The notes: generated by a model from the letters alone, not told the origin. A DNA stretch of 64,000 nt from Dryocosmus kuriphilus (GCA_038277395.1 CM076189.1:107806154-107870153), one strand, 5' to 3'. Shown: positions 43,466 through 55,779, counted from the first letter of the stretch. Numbers and translations are program-made.

Positions 43466-46430
43466 TCAGAGAAGGTATTAGATTTAAGTAAAATTTGACT
43501 TTCGCGGATTTCATGAAATCTCCACGTTTTGAGACCCCCTGAGTCAGAAAAAACGGTTTTTACGACCGTGTCTGTCTGTCTGTTGTCGTCGTTGTCGTCG
43601 TCGTTGTTGTCATTGTCGTCGTCGTCGCCTGTGACGGCGATAACTTTCGAAGGATTAATCGGATTGGAATGCGCTTTGGTACACTTCTTTAAGGGGTAAA
43701 AAGAAAGGACGAGTTCGTTAACCAACGGTTTTTGACGGTTTTATCCATCAAAAACGGTTTTCACAAAATCAAAAAATCCATTTTCCGGCTAAACTATATG
43801 AGATACGCAAAATATGTATGTAACTCAAATTGTTCACCTTAAAAAAATCTACAAATTTTGTCTTGACCCTTTTTTGATAAAGTGCACGGTTTTTGTTTTA
43901 ATCGATAAAACGTTATTAAGAATCAAGGTTTTCAAATGTCCCGCTAAACTATGCAAGATACGGAAAAATAATTTTAAAAAAAGTTGTTGACCTCAAAAAG
44001 GTCTACAAATTTGCTCTCTATCATTTTCTTGATCAGATGCGTAGTTTTTGAGTTATTCGTGAAATATGTTAATTCGTATAAAAAAATCTACTTTGCCGCA
44101 AAAGTATGCGAGGTACGTGAAAATATCAAGAAGCAGAATTATTCACCTTCCAAGGACCTACAAATTCCCTTGAAACCATTTTTTGATACAACCATACTTT
44201 CTTCATTAAACGTATAATACCGTTCTTTTAATCAAAAAATACATTACTATACAGTCAATAAAAAGTTATTAAAAGTTATTGAAAAATCTGCCCGCTACTC
44301 AGGCGCATTCTCATCACCTGTCTCGCGCTCACCAATCAATGAATTTATATCTAAAACGTAAATTTCTTCATTTTTTACACAGTTTGGCTGAAAAATGCAA
44401 TTTTTACTTTACTTTTTACTAATTTTTAATCAGAGAAGGTATTAGATTTAGGTAAAGTTTGACTTTCGCGGATTTCATGAAGTCTCCACGTTTTGAGACC
44501 CCCTGAGTCAGAAAAAACGGTTTTTACGACCGTGTCTGTCTGTCTGTTGTCGTCGTTGTCGTCGTTGTCGTCGTTGCCGTTGTCGTCGTCGTCTGTGACC
44601 GCGATAACTTTCGAAGGACTAATCGGATTGGAATGGGCTTTGGTACACTTCTTTAAGGGGTAAAAGTAAAGGACGAGTTCGTTAACCAGCCGTCTTTGAC
44701 CAACAGTTATGGTTTTATCGATCAAAAACTGTTTTCACAAAATCAAAAAATCCATTTTCCGGCTAAACTATGAGAGATACAAAAAAATGTAAGAAAGTAA
44801 AATTGTTCACCTTAAAAATGTCTACAAATTTTCTCTTAACCATTTTGTGATAAAATGAACAGTTTTTGTTTTAATCAAGAAAACGCTATTAAAATTAAAA
44901 GAACTCTGGTTTCCTGCCAAAATATTCAAGATACAAAAAATTGATAAAGAACAAAGTTGTTCAATTCAAAAATATCTGCAAATTTTGTCTTAACCATTTT
45001 TTTGTAAAATGCACGGTTTTTGTTTTAATCGATAAAATGTTATTAAAAATCAAAGTTTTCAAATTTCCCGCCAAACTATGCAAGATATGGAAAAATAATA
45101 AGAGACAAAGTTGTTTGCCTAAAAAGGTCTACAAATTTTCTCCATATGAATTTTTTTGAGCAGATGCGTATTTTTTGAGTTATTCGTGAAATATGTTATG
45201 AAGTATAAAAAAATCTGCTTTGCCGCAAAAGTATGCGAGATACGTGAAAATATCAAGAAGCAGAATTATTCATCTTCCAAGGACCTACAAATTTCCTTGA
45301 AACCATTTTTTCATACAACCCATACTTTCTTCATTAAACGTATAATACCGTTCTTTTAATCAAAAAATACATTACTATACAGTGAATAAAAAGTTATTAA
45401 AAGTTATTGAAAAATCTGCCCGCTACTCAGGCGCATTCTCATCGCCTGTCTCGCGCTCACCAATCAATGAATTTATATCTAAAACGTAAATTTCTTCATT
45501 TTTTACACAGTTTGGCTGAAAAATGCAATTTTTACTTTACTTTTTACTAATTTTTAATCAGAGAAGGTATTAGATTTATGTAAAATTTGACTTTCGCGGA
45601 TTTCATGAAATCTCCACGTTTTGAGACCCCCTGAGTCAGAAAAAACGGTTTTTACGACCGTGTCTGTCTGTCTGTTGTCGTCGTTGTCGTCGTTGTCGTC
45701 GTTGCCGTTGTCGTCGTCGTCTGTGACCGCGATAACTTTCGAAGGACTAATCGGATTGGAATGCGCTTTGGTACACTTCTTTAAGGGGTAAAAATAAAGG
45801 ACGAGTTCGTTAACCAGCCGTCTTTGACCAACAGTTATGGTTTTATCGATCAAAAACTGTTTTCACAAAATCAAAAAATCCATTTTCCGGCTAAACTATG
45901 TGAGATACAAAAAAATGTAAGAAAGTAAAATTGTTCACCTTAAAAATGTCTACAAATTTTCTCTTAATCATTTTTTGATAAAATGAGCAGTTTTTGTTTT
46001 AATCAAGAAAACGCTATTAAAATTAAAAGAACTCTGGTTTCCTGCCAAAATATTCAAGATACAAAAAATTGATAAAGAACAAAGTTGTTCAGTTCAAAAA
46101 TATCTGCAAATTTTATTTTAACCATTTTTTTGTAAAATGCACGGTTTTTGTTTTAATCGATAAAATGTTATTAAAAATCAAAGTTTTCAAATTTCCCGCC
46201 AAACTATGCAAGATATGGAAAAATAATAATAAACAAAGTTATTTGCCTTAAAGAGTTCTACAAATTTTCTCTATATGATTTTTTTGAGCAGATGCGTATT
46301 TTTTGAGTTATTCGTGAAATATGTTATGAAGTATAAAGAGAACGACTTTTCAGCAAAACTTTGCAAAATATGAGAAAATATTAATAAGCAAAATTGTTCA
46401 CCTTGGAAAGAGCTACACAATTTATTTATA
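43466..46430 (-). repeat. Tandem array of ~1.0-1.1-kb units with GAC-type microsatellite core
   Basis: Units start with CAGAGAAGGTATTAGATTTA at 43466, 44431 and 45559, giving a 965-base unit (internal deletion) and a 1128-base unit, plus a partial third. In minus orientation each has AACGAACTCGTCCTTT, CCTTAAAGAAGTGTACCAAAGC, an ATCGGATTA..CTTCGAAAGTTATCGC line, (GAC/AAC)n, CAGACAGACAGACACGGTCG, and TCATGAAATCCGCGAAAGTC. The same lines occur in both composite repeats (17000-17210, 52330-52470 and 55785-55850). A 99-codon frame is kept in two units (44426-44725, 45554-45853), but half of it is the microsatellite. Each unit also has GCAGATTTTTC beside GCGGGC-type text. Confidence 0.85.
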
Positions 46431-46537
46431 AGAGTCATCGTTTTACTCTTAAGAATCGAAATCCTGTATTGTGAAAATTTGGAAAATCACAAAAAAAACC
46501 TTACCAATCTGCAATGTGTTTTAAAGAATGTAATTAT

Positions 46538-46763
46538 CGAGCCCGAAGCGCGAGTGTCATGATGAGAATGTATTCCTTAAGGGCGATAGAGCCTTAAGTA
46601 AAATAGTTCCTTTTGGAATTTTTAATGTAAAGGTTTATAGGATCCATAAACACCGAGCGCGTAGCGCGAGGTGAATAATTTATCGAGCGCGAAGCGCGAG
46701 TGCCGTAAATAACGTATCGAGCGCGAAGCGCGAGCGCCAACAGACGCGCGCCCTAGGCGCGCT
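46538..46763 (+). repeat. Cluster of CGAGCGCGAAGCGCGAG near-palindromes
   Basis: Four copies of the 17-base word (46538, 46652, 46683, 46716, allowing one or two changes), each able to fold on itself, followed by the perfect palindrome GCGCGCCCTAGGCGCGC near 46746 and CACACTTCGCGTGAAGCGTG, then GCCCGCGAAGCGGGC (46798-46812). The surroundings are very A/T-rich, so the contrast is strong. The CCTAGG-centred palindrome is also in both composite repeats (16965-16983, 52299-52317). Confidence 0.85.
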
Positions 46764-46979
46764 CACACTTCGCGTGAAGCGTGCGATGAGAATGTGCCCG
46801 CGAAGCGGGCAGATTTTTTTGTATAGTAGTAGACGAACTTTTTCCAAGAAACTAGAACGTTCTATATGAAAACGTTGTTTTTGTAACACTTGCACAGAAT
46901 GTTCAATTTTCGAGGCATGTATAGCGTGTTGAAAGCGGCCTATTCTGAAGCTGTACTAAGCAGTAGTTATAATATAGTA

Positions 46980-47075
46980 TATTATGCAACAAGTGCGGGA
47001 AGTTACCGATTGACCACGAGTGCGCTCACCCGCACAAGTGGGCAATCGGTAGCCCCGCACGAGTTGCTCATATTA
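46980..47075. repeat. Small inverted-repeat (MITE-like) hairpin
   Basis: TATTATGCAACAAGTGCGGG (46980-46999) with AAGTTACCGATTG pairs with CAATCGGTAGCCCCGCACGAG and TTGCTCATATTA (47043-47075). The arms are about 33 bases with a few mismatches and a 30-base GC-rich loop. It resembles the fused ends of a small DNA transposon; no ORF inside. Confidence 0.65.
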
Positions 47076-47227
47076 TTTTTTTTTAAACTGTAACAAGAGG
47101 TGGTGAGTCGAAGGCCGAGTCGGGGTGGGGCAGTGTGAGCGGCGTAGAAGGATGGTTTGGCCGGCAGAGCCCCCACCCAGAGAAAACGACCTAGAAAGAA
47201 TTTAAGAAATTTAATTCAATAAATGAC

Positions 47228-47389
47228 TTAGAATCGGTTGCATGCTGTAATGTACTTGACTTGTGATTTTTTAGGAAGTAGGTTTTCAGTGATTCCTTTG
47301 GCAGTTTCTACAAGTTCTGGAGGAGTGAGTTCACTTTCACTGTCACAGTCACAATCAGGGATAATTACATTATTTTCGTTTGTACTCAT
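47228..47389 (-). pseudogene. Short N-terminal fragment resembling repeat-borne recombinase proteins
   Basis: ATG at 47389 (minus) opens 53 codons: an acidic start (MSTNENNVIIPDCDCDSESE), then ELTPPELVETAKGITENLLP and KKSQVKYITACNRF, then TAA. The ENLLP-KS---Y---YN-F pattern is one I associate, from memory, with the N-terminal part of tyrosine-recombinase-like proteins encoded by arthropod transposons. The core catalytic domain is absent, so this is a fragment. An acceptor-like TTTGCAG (about 47435-47428) precedes it by 40 bases. Low certainty. Confidence 0.3.
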
Positions 47390-50300
47390 TGTTTTAGCGA
47401 TTCTTTTTTCAGACTGAACGAATGCATCTGCAAACGATATACATACTGTTATGTGTAGGTTATGCACTTGTTCAAAATAATAGGGATTCGTGACTCTCCG
47501 AGTCCCTATTGTTTTTTTGACATACTAAGAGATGGTGGTAGCGTCGATTGGCGTGAATAAATATATTTTTTGCGTTTAAAAGTAATCAGAGACTTCTATT
47601 AAATGACATTTCAACGCACTGCCGTAATGTTTTCGTGGGGAATTTGTCATTTTGCGCTTGCTAAGCAGATGTTGAAAAGAAACGCTTGTTACGCACGTAT
47701 GAAAAAAATACTTTTTTGTAACACCCACCTAGTAAGATAGCATTTTTGTGGCTCTGACTGATGCGTAAAGATACTCATTTAGGTGGAATGTTCGCCAATA
47801 ATATTTGCGCATGCGCACTTTGAAACTTGGTTACTTTCGACTCCGTGTCTAAAGTTGCGCATGCGCAGTTTCGAGATGAAGAACTTTAAGCATCGGCGGC
47901 TTCGCAGTTGCATATTCGCTGTTATATGTTATTTTAGAAGTACTTAAAATGTAAATCCACTACAGTTTATTAATTTAATATTTTATTATTTGGAAATTTG
48001 GAAATTTTTTGGGTGTTTCAAGAAATTTTGGAAATTTTTGTATGTTTTGAATTTCCTTAAGTTCATGGAAATTTACAACAATTTGAAGTACCAGAAAATT
48101 TAAAAATATTTCAAGAATTTAAAAATTACAAAAATGTACATCATTTTTCAAGATTTACAAAAATTTCGAAAATTTTAGAAATTTGCAACCTTTTTTCTGT
48201 AGTCATTATACAATTGGTGGGATTTTAAATATCTTTTTGCGTCAATATTTACGAAATTGTTCGAGAATTTGACTGAAAACAACTTTCTGGGCCGGGTGTT
48301 GCAAAAAATTTCATGTGAGACGCATGCGCAAAGGTGATTGCTGACTCGTGTGACTGCAGCATTCGATTTCAGCTCTTCGCATTCGTCTATCACTTTTGAC
48401 GCAAAATAAACCAAAATGCAGTAATAACTTTTCATAGTTTTTTTGTTCACTGAAAATTCAAATTTCTGCAAAGCCTTAGAAGTAATTGTAATTTTCTCTG
48501 AATAATTAAGAAAATTTACAATTTTCTGGGCTTAAAAGACTTTGGATCGGGCACTGGTAATCGCAACGCATCTTATAGATATTTTAAAATGAAACCCAAT
48601 TCCATACTCGACCCTGGTAAAACTACGATTTCTGAAATTTACTAAATTTACCAATTTCCTTTAACCAATTCATAGCAGACAGCCCTAATCCTAAAGCATT
48701 GATAGTTTGAATAATAATAATTAGTATACAAGCACCACCCAAATATTTACTCTCAGTATGGTATAATGTTTTTTATTCTAAAATTTCGAAACGTAGATTG
48801 ACAGACGATTAACTATTGATATCATTAATAAAAAGTTTTATAAGGAAAGGTCTATCTACTTCTTTAAACATCAAATTTTGATCACTATTTGGATTATTGG
48901 TATATTCGCATTGTTTTGATTATTGGCACGCATATGCGCATAGTTTAGATATCATAGGTCACCTGGTACCACTCATATTTCTTAAGGAAAGATTTTTTTC
49001 TTGAGAGAGTGGCCAAGATGGACGTTTGTTTATAAAATTTCTTATTAATATTGATGGTTATTAATTTAAAATTAATAATCTACTTCTCGAACTATCAGAA
49101 TAAAAATGTTTTCTGAAAGTTATAAAAAGTAAAACGTTTAAAACCACTTTAAATTGTCTTTGAGAACTCCTTGTTAATAAATATTTTTACAAAAATTGCA
49201 ACTTTAATTATTGTCATTTTTAAATTATTTTGTATCACTGTTTAACTGAAACCAAGAATATTTCGTAAAGAAAATTTTTTCTCTATGAGGGAATGCCCAA
49301 GGTATGCATTTATTTATAAACTCTCTTATCGAAGAAAAACATTTTTTATTAACAGCAATTAATTTTAATAAAAAATCTATCTTAGAATAATGGCGAAAAA
49401 GTTTACTGAAGAAGATTTTTTATTAGCAGCAATTAATTTTAATAGAAAATCAATTTTAGAATAATGGTGAAAAAGTTTATTGAAGAAAGAAAAACTCTGA
49501 TAAAAAAAACCATAAGCTGCAAAATTTGCTCAAACAATTGCTAATATATACGACAATTTTTCGTTACTAAATACCATTCGAAAGAGGAATCACAATGATA
49601 TTAATACAAGACAATTCAGGCATATACTAAACACAAATTTACGCCAAAAATCTTGCCTAAAACAAATTACTGGCACAAAGTATGACATTCTGTTAAAAAG
49701 TGCGAAGATATAAGAACAGGTAATAAATTTCAGAAATAAAATCCCAAAAATTGTCAAAAACAAAACAGCCGAAAAAAGTGTTTGAAATTTTTCTAGAATT
49801 TTCAAATAATTTTTCCCTTCTTTTAAAAACTTTTTCGAATTATGTTCTTCTTTGTGAAAAGAAATTTTTTGGGAACAGACTAGCAGCATTATTAAAATGA
49901 TTTTAGTCACCTTACGCCACGCTGCACTATCCTATGTTTGTTAGATTTTTTGAGTCTATATTATTTCTTCACTTGAACTTAATTCAGTTTCGTTGAAAAA
50001 TGAGCCCTAAATCGTACAGAGAAAATTGGCGCACTGGAGGTGCATTATTGGCCTTAGGATATTTTGAAATTTGAAGTAATAAGATGACCACTGAATCTTT
50101 TTTTTGGCAAAAAGAGAAGATTTGTATGAATTAATTCCCAACGTAAGAAAAATAACCCTATTAACATTTAATTTGAGGCGTTAAAAATTTCACTAATTGT
50201 GTCAGTAGTCCAGTGTGTTTCTAGATCGACAGAAAAAAGTCTCAGGTTCACTTTACGAAGGTAAATTATTGGGTTGATTAATTTTTTAATGATTTTGGTT

Positions 50301-50679
50301 ACTTTTTAATAAGCGAATTTTCGTGCTCAATTCTTATCGACATAAATTTGTGATGCAACCAAACAATGTGTGTTAACTGCGCGACTTGTGTATTATATAA
50401 TTACGTGTTGCTTCTAAAAAAACAACACACAAAAAGAATTCCTCCTAATGTAAATAAATTTAAGGTCAAATATATTGCGTAAATGTTTTTAGCTTTTCCT
50501 AATTAATTGACACCAGCTTGTAAATTATGTTTTTCGAAGTGACGTAGTCTGTTTACAAGTTTCACAATATTGACTTCATATTATATAAAAAAATATTTTA
50601 AAGGAGTTCAAGTGATTTTAAACGATATTAAAGAATATAGAGTGATTAGAAAATATTTAAAAGTGTTTTAATGGATTCC
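47390..50679. other. A/T-rich intronic DNA, no gene seen
   Basis: No exon of the minus-strand gene was found here. Several perfect GCGCATGCGC-type palindromes stand out (about 47809, 47854 and 48321). Near 49330-49490 there is a short local duplication (TTTTTATTAaCAGCAATTAATTTTAATA). Otherwise it is anonymous. Confidence 0.5.
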
Positions 50680-52463
50680 GAAACATTTTTTAAAATTTGA
50701 AAATATTTCAAGTGATTTATAGGAATTTTAAGAAGACTTAAATGTATTTTAATAGGCTTGGAACCGTTTTAGATCTTCGAAAACTTTAAAAATATTTTCA
50801 AATTTATTAAAGCAGTTTAAAATATTTTGAGAGACACTCCCAATGTTTTAAAACGATCTAAAATCACATGAGCCCTTCAAAATTCTTTAAAATCATTTTA
50901 AATCTTTTGAAATATTTTAAAGTTTTTTCAAAATCCTTTACAATTCTCTGAAGCTCCTTAAAATGACTTGAGCTCCTCCCAAAATGTTTTAAAATCCTTT
51001 GAAATGTTCTTAAAATATTTTGAGATGTTTTTAAAATCCCTTTAAATTTTGAAAAAAAATTGAAAATCCCTTGAAGGCCTTTAAAATGTTTTGAAATGCC
51101 CTAAGATTCCATGAAATTCCTTAAAATAACACCAGATTATTTAAAATCATTCAAAATTTTTAAAAATTCTTCAAAATGTTTAAAAAAATTTTTAAGTATT
51201 TTTGATATCATTCAGAATCCTGAAAATTCATTTAAAATCACTTGAAATCTTTTAAAACATTTTCTAATGCCTTACAATCTCTTAAAGTGAAGGAAGCGTA
51301 AACGTCCTCAGTCATGTGGGCCCAATTAGGAAACACAACTGAAATTGATTGAAATTTGTCTTTTAACGTTTTCAGATGATTCCAATCGATCATTTCTAGA
51401 AGGGCAACTTCGGAAATTGGCTCAAACTTTGGAGACCTATTTCCCTTGTTCCCAGATAACTAAATAGTATAATATAAAAGAAGCAGTGTTTTACAGTAAC
51501 GCGTGGTAATTGTATAGTTATGCTATTCCTGAAATATCCTTTTTTTTAATTCAAAAATGAAGAAAGAAAAAGCAACAAAAAGTGAAAAAGTTAAAAAAGC
51601 AATTAAGTTAATTAAAGTAATTAAAATGGTATCATTTATCATTATTTTTAAAAATATTATTAAAGTGCGAAGAGGGGTCGGTGGTGAATAAAAATTCCAC
51701 CAATATTGACGAAATCCTGTGAAAGTTTTAAAAATACCACAAAATGAATTTCATGTGTCAGAATTTTTCGCCTTTTTTCAACGAAGAAGGAAGAGGAAAC
51801 GTGAAAGTTTAATAACCTTGAACGGTCAGTATAATTTACAGCTAAGAAACATTTTTTAACAAACTAGTCGAATTTTCAATTAAAAAAGATGGATTCTCAA
51901 ACGAAAATATTATAGTTGACTTGAACCAAAAAAAAGATTATTTATCAAGCAAAAGTAAATGAATTGTCAACAAAAATAAATTCTAATAAGAAAATTGAGT
52001 TTCTACGCAAGAAAAATGAGTTATGAAGAAAAAAATTATTTTGAGCCCATGAGTTGAAATATTGACGAAAAAACATGATTTTTCAACTAGGGATGAAATT
52101 ATAACATAATCGTTGAATTTCTGACTTTTCAACAAAAAATGTAACAGTTTAAATTCAAGTCAAAATATTTGTATCTCTAACTTTCCTAAATTCAATTTTC
52201 CAAATGAAAAACGAATTTTTTTTTTTAAAAAATCTGCTCACTTCGTTCGCACATTCTCATCACGGGCACGGATCTTGGCTCACTTCGCTCGAAAGATTGA
52301 GCGCGCCTAGGGCGCGCGAGTAAATGAATTCGTTCTCACATTTACGCCTTAAAGGAATGTGCCAAACCGCACTCTTATCCGATTACACCTTCGAAAGTTA
52401 TCGTGGGAAAAGACGACAACGGTGAAGGCGACGACAAGGACATCGACAACGACAACGACAGCA
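50680..52463 (+). repeat. Composite repeat copy 2, left part
   Basis: Colinear with 15222-17130: CTTTAAAAT-type tract (50680-51290), AAGGAAGCGTAAACGTCC and GTGGGCCCAATTAGGAAAC (about 51318-51336), TTTCTAGAAGGGCAACTTCGG, the GAACCAAAAAA tract (51840-52200), the palindrome GAGCGCGCCTAGGGCGCGC (52299-52317), CCTTAAAGGAATGTGCCAAA and the start of a GAC microsatellite. The copy is interrupted at 52463 by a DNA transposon and resumes at about 55780. Confidence 0.8.
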
Positions 52464-52672
52464 TCACTAAAAAACACTAAAATTTAAGGTTTTGCAAAAA
52501 TGGGCTTAAAATCGATACCGATGCCTTCCAAGGGTGACTTTAGGATGAAAAGTCATCAGAGGGTACTTAGAGATCCGTACCGAGTCGCCAAAGTAATCCC
52601 ATGCCAATCCTCATGGAGGGGGAAATGGCTCAAAATTGCGTATTTTCGAGTAAAACGCTTAAATACTTGTGC
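52464..52672 (+). repeat. 209-bp terminal inverted repeat, left
   Basis: Starts TCACTAAAAAACACTAAAAT and ends AAATACTTGTGC. It matches the reverse complement of 55422-55630 at roughly 93% by eye. A 65-codon frame (from 52500) is kept open in both repeats, which may be chance or a shared N-terminal/leader peptide. Confidence 0.9.
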
Positions 52673-52795
52673 AGCTCCTAGCTCACTGAGTTCTACTACT
52701 TCGAGTGACCCAGAGCCCACCACGTGGAGGTGGTTGCACATCGGGCTCCACCCGCTCCCTACCAAACCAACCAACCATATGTAGAATGTGCTTAT

Positions 52796-55105
52796 TTAAG
52801 TCTCAGTGTCATTAATTACGCCCACAAAGTCTTTCTTAGTGTCAAATAAGTTGACATTCTTTCGAGAAAGAAGTGTGGCACGTATCTGTCGGTCCTGAGC
52901 GTCGGGACAGATGCCTAGTCTGGACACCTCTGTTACCAGTCTAACAGTTCTTTCCACCGCCACTGTGTGACAAAGGAAAGATGTAAAGTCCCAGTCTGGT
53001 ACCAAGCCATCGGCCATAGATAGCTTAGCGGTAAGTTCATCCTCTGTTATAGGAATTAAAACTGGAGGTACGGTGTGTGAAGCATCTGTCTGTTCCCAAT
53101 CAATTATTTCTGTCTAATCATTAGCTCCAAAATTAATTTTTGGCACAATGTTGTATCTAACAGTTGTCTGTTGCTTACGTTTTGCTTCCAGGATTTTGGT
53201 GAGTGCGTCTTGGCGAACGGTAGGCCTAGGGTCGGTTACCATTCCAAGAAGTATATTTTCTATCATGGCAGAGAAGCCGTTTGTTTGAATGGAAGTGTTT
53301 AACACATTTCGGTACTTCAGAGGAAGAAACCTTGTCAAATTGATAGCTTGGAAGTGGTGCCGACTCACATCAGCGATGGACTTATCCCGTCTGGTGTGGA
53401 ACCACAGAGGTACGTATACTGTGAGTAAGTATTCAACTAATACTTGCAGTTTCTTTGTGGGTCTTTTTGTTGATATGTATAATCTCAGAATTCTATTTGC
53501 AGTTGTTAGCCAGCGAGCCATGTTGATGGGGCCTACCTTCCGGGAGGCCAGCTAAAGAGAACACGCTCCGGACCGTATGGCATCTGATATCTCATAAAGA
53601 TACCTTTGATCTGAGCTGAGATCAGTGGGCTCCATCTCAGGTAAGTCGTACTCAACTTGTTTAAACTTTACAACATCGAGGGTCTCACAAGTAGGAAGTT
53701 GTCCCCCTATTGGCCCTGAGTATTTGTTCGGACCAGAGGTAGGTCCCTCAATAAATACGAAAAGACTTCTGAACGGTAGCTCATTGAAATATAATAGACA
53801 GACAACCCATTGCCAGGGACGATCAAATCGTTCCTCTAGTAGACGAATAATTCCTCCCTTCCAGCCCATATTCGTTTTTGTACCGTCACAGCCCACGACT
53901 ACCACTGCATCGAAACCTCCATTCAGTTCTGTTGTTACGTAATTATAAATAGAATCACACTCATCTTGGGCATGGATCGATGGAGTGACGACATGGCATA
54001 CGTATTTAGAACCTGGTTCGGCCACCAAAGATGTGTGTTCCTCCTTAATAAATCCGGAGGCTGTCAATGTTTCGTCTTTCCGACTATCAAAGTATAAGCC
54101 ACGAATAGAATCCTCATGGCGTGATTCCTCCTTCAACTTGGAGCCTGTTTTAATTTTCTTGCACCTTATCTTACTTTTATCTATGACTAGAAACTCAGGT
54201 ACTTCTGGAGAAATATCCGGGGAGATCATACCCGCTCGATTGGCAGCGAGGAGCACAGACGAGCTTAAATATGCCGCAGCCCGTTGACTTATACCATATC
54301 TTTGAGCAACTACTGCTGCTTCAGATAAGTCAACTCTGGCCTGCGATGATTTTCTCTGCACAAGTTGCATGGTCTGTCGTGAAAATCGTCATCATCGGTA
54401 GAAGCATCAACCTTTACCTTAATTTCAGGCGGAGGATTATCCCCTTCACCTTTCTCAAAGAAGGAATCTAAATCTATATCCATATCAATCGTAGAGGAAG
54501 ATGTGGAGGCCGATGCAGTAGAAATGCTTTCCCCACCCTCTCCCCGTTCAAGTCTGCCTCCTTTTGCATTACATTCTGCTTTCTTATGTATTTTTTTGTT
54601 TCAGAGATATCTACACTGGCGATTCCCATGAGTTTTTTACATCTTGGTGGTCAAGATAGAAGGCATGCTCTATGGCTAGAGCCTTCTTTTCCTTGGGAGA
54701 GGAGCAGCTTACAACGCACTTACAAGCCGCTATGTTAAATAATTCAGAGCAGTACACTTTGATTTTCTCATCTTTATTACTTTGAGAAGTTGTTTTACTC
54801 TTCAATAAATTTTTCAACGTAGTGTATTTTTTATGAAGATTTGTGAGACATTCCATAATGCGCTGCTCTGAGACCGTTGGGATAAAAGCACATTCCCAAA
54901 TAAATATTAGTTTGGAACGGACTTCGTCGGCAATGTCTCCGAATGAAGGCTCCTTGCCTTTTTCTGGAAGACAGCCCTTTTGCATTCGAAGCTCCTGACA
55001 ACATCGTAGAACGTCAGCCCTCATTGGCAAAACGTTCGGACCAAAATCTTTTGGAGGACCAAATATAGGGCACTGCACAAAGTCTCTCTTTCCGAATTTC
55101 GACAT
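52796..55105 (-). pseudogene. Decayed transposase of the 209-bp-TIR transposon
   Basis: Four minus-strand frames in order. First, 55105-54611 (164 residues: KRDFVQCPIFGPPKDFGPNV, RADVLRCCQELR, CAFIPTVSEQRI). Then 54370-53552 (272 residues: PEFLVIDKSKIRCKK, VVVGCDGTKTNMGWKGGIIR, WQWVVCLLYFNELPFRSLF, GPTSGPNKYSGPIG). Then 53521-53114 (RWLTTANRILRLYISTKRP, VYVPLWF, MVTDPRPTVRQDALTKI). Then 53017-52796 (CHTVAVERTVRLVTEVSR, SRKNVNLFDTKKDF). The CDGT..N.GW..G.IR, Q-LLH-NELP-R and CHT-AVER-VKLVTE lines are known to me from uncharacterised, repeat-borne arthropod proteins. At least three frame breaks (53530-53560, 54370-54610, 53018-53113) separate the parts, though an intron could explain one. Catalytic residues cannot be assigned. 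Confidence 0.7.
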
Positions 55106-55421
55106 GCTGTGGCATAGAAACCAAAGAGGGGAGTGCAGGCAGAACCAGAATCTCTACCAACAAAAGAACCAACAACGAGACAATAAGAAGAAGCTATAAC
55201 GACAACGTCGACTAGCACCTACGAGTGAACGAACATTAGGCGTGAGCCGACAGTACGAGCCATTGACAGGTTCTGACAAGTCTCGACAACACTCGACCAG
55301 GGAGCGGGGAGGGGGAGGGGTGAATATGACCGGTGACCTGGGGGGGGGGGGGGGGGTCCGGCTTCAGTGTAAAAGTGGCGCAGACGCTCTTCTGCTCGTA
55401 GACAGACATGACCCAGGGACC

Positions 55422-55630
55422 GCACAAGTATTTAAGCGTTTTACTCGAAAATACGCAATTTTGAGCCATCTCCCCGTCCATGGAGATTGGCATGGGATGA
55501 CTTTGGCGACTCGGTACGGACCTCTGAGTACCCTCTGATGACTTTTCATCGTAAAGTCACCCTTGGAAGGCATCGGTATCAATTTTAAGCCCATTTTTGC
55601 AAAACCTTAAATTTTAGTGTTTTTTAGTGA
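55422..55630 (-). repeat. 209-bp terminal inverted repeat, right
   Basis: Reverse complement of 52464-52672. It ends GTGTTTTTTAGTGA at 55630, after which unrelated flank (AATTTCGAGATTTC) begins. Confidence 0.9.
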
Positions 55631-55779
55631 AATTTCGAGATTTCACCCTCAAAGAACGGACTGAAGATATTATTCGATTTCAAAATTTCAAAGTGCGCTG
55701 AGTCTCGGATTGGTCTGGGCCACTTTTCCGCACCCAGGCGTTTCCTGGACGCACAATGTTGGTTTTTCGCCCCAGCCTG

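Larger units (their letters stand above)
52464..55630 (-). mobile_element. DNA transposon with 209-bp terminal inverted repeats
   Basis: A 3,167-bp element with long inverted ends and a decayed transposase on the minus strand. It splits composite repeat copy 2. A target duplication is not obvious at the outermost match; TTAA also occurs symmetrically 21 bases inside each end (before GGTTTTGCAAAAATGGG). The ends begin CACTA, but nothing else links it to CACTA elements. Superfamily not assigned. A G run (55339-55353) lies near the right repeat. Confidence 0.85.

Noticed and set aside
43333..45853. Acidic Asp/Asn-rich frames in the tandem array as a gene family
   Set aside because: Half of each frame is the translated microsatellite, the flanking DNA is conserved equally outside the frame, and the first unit differs in length; treated as repeat, with a codon test suggested in findings.
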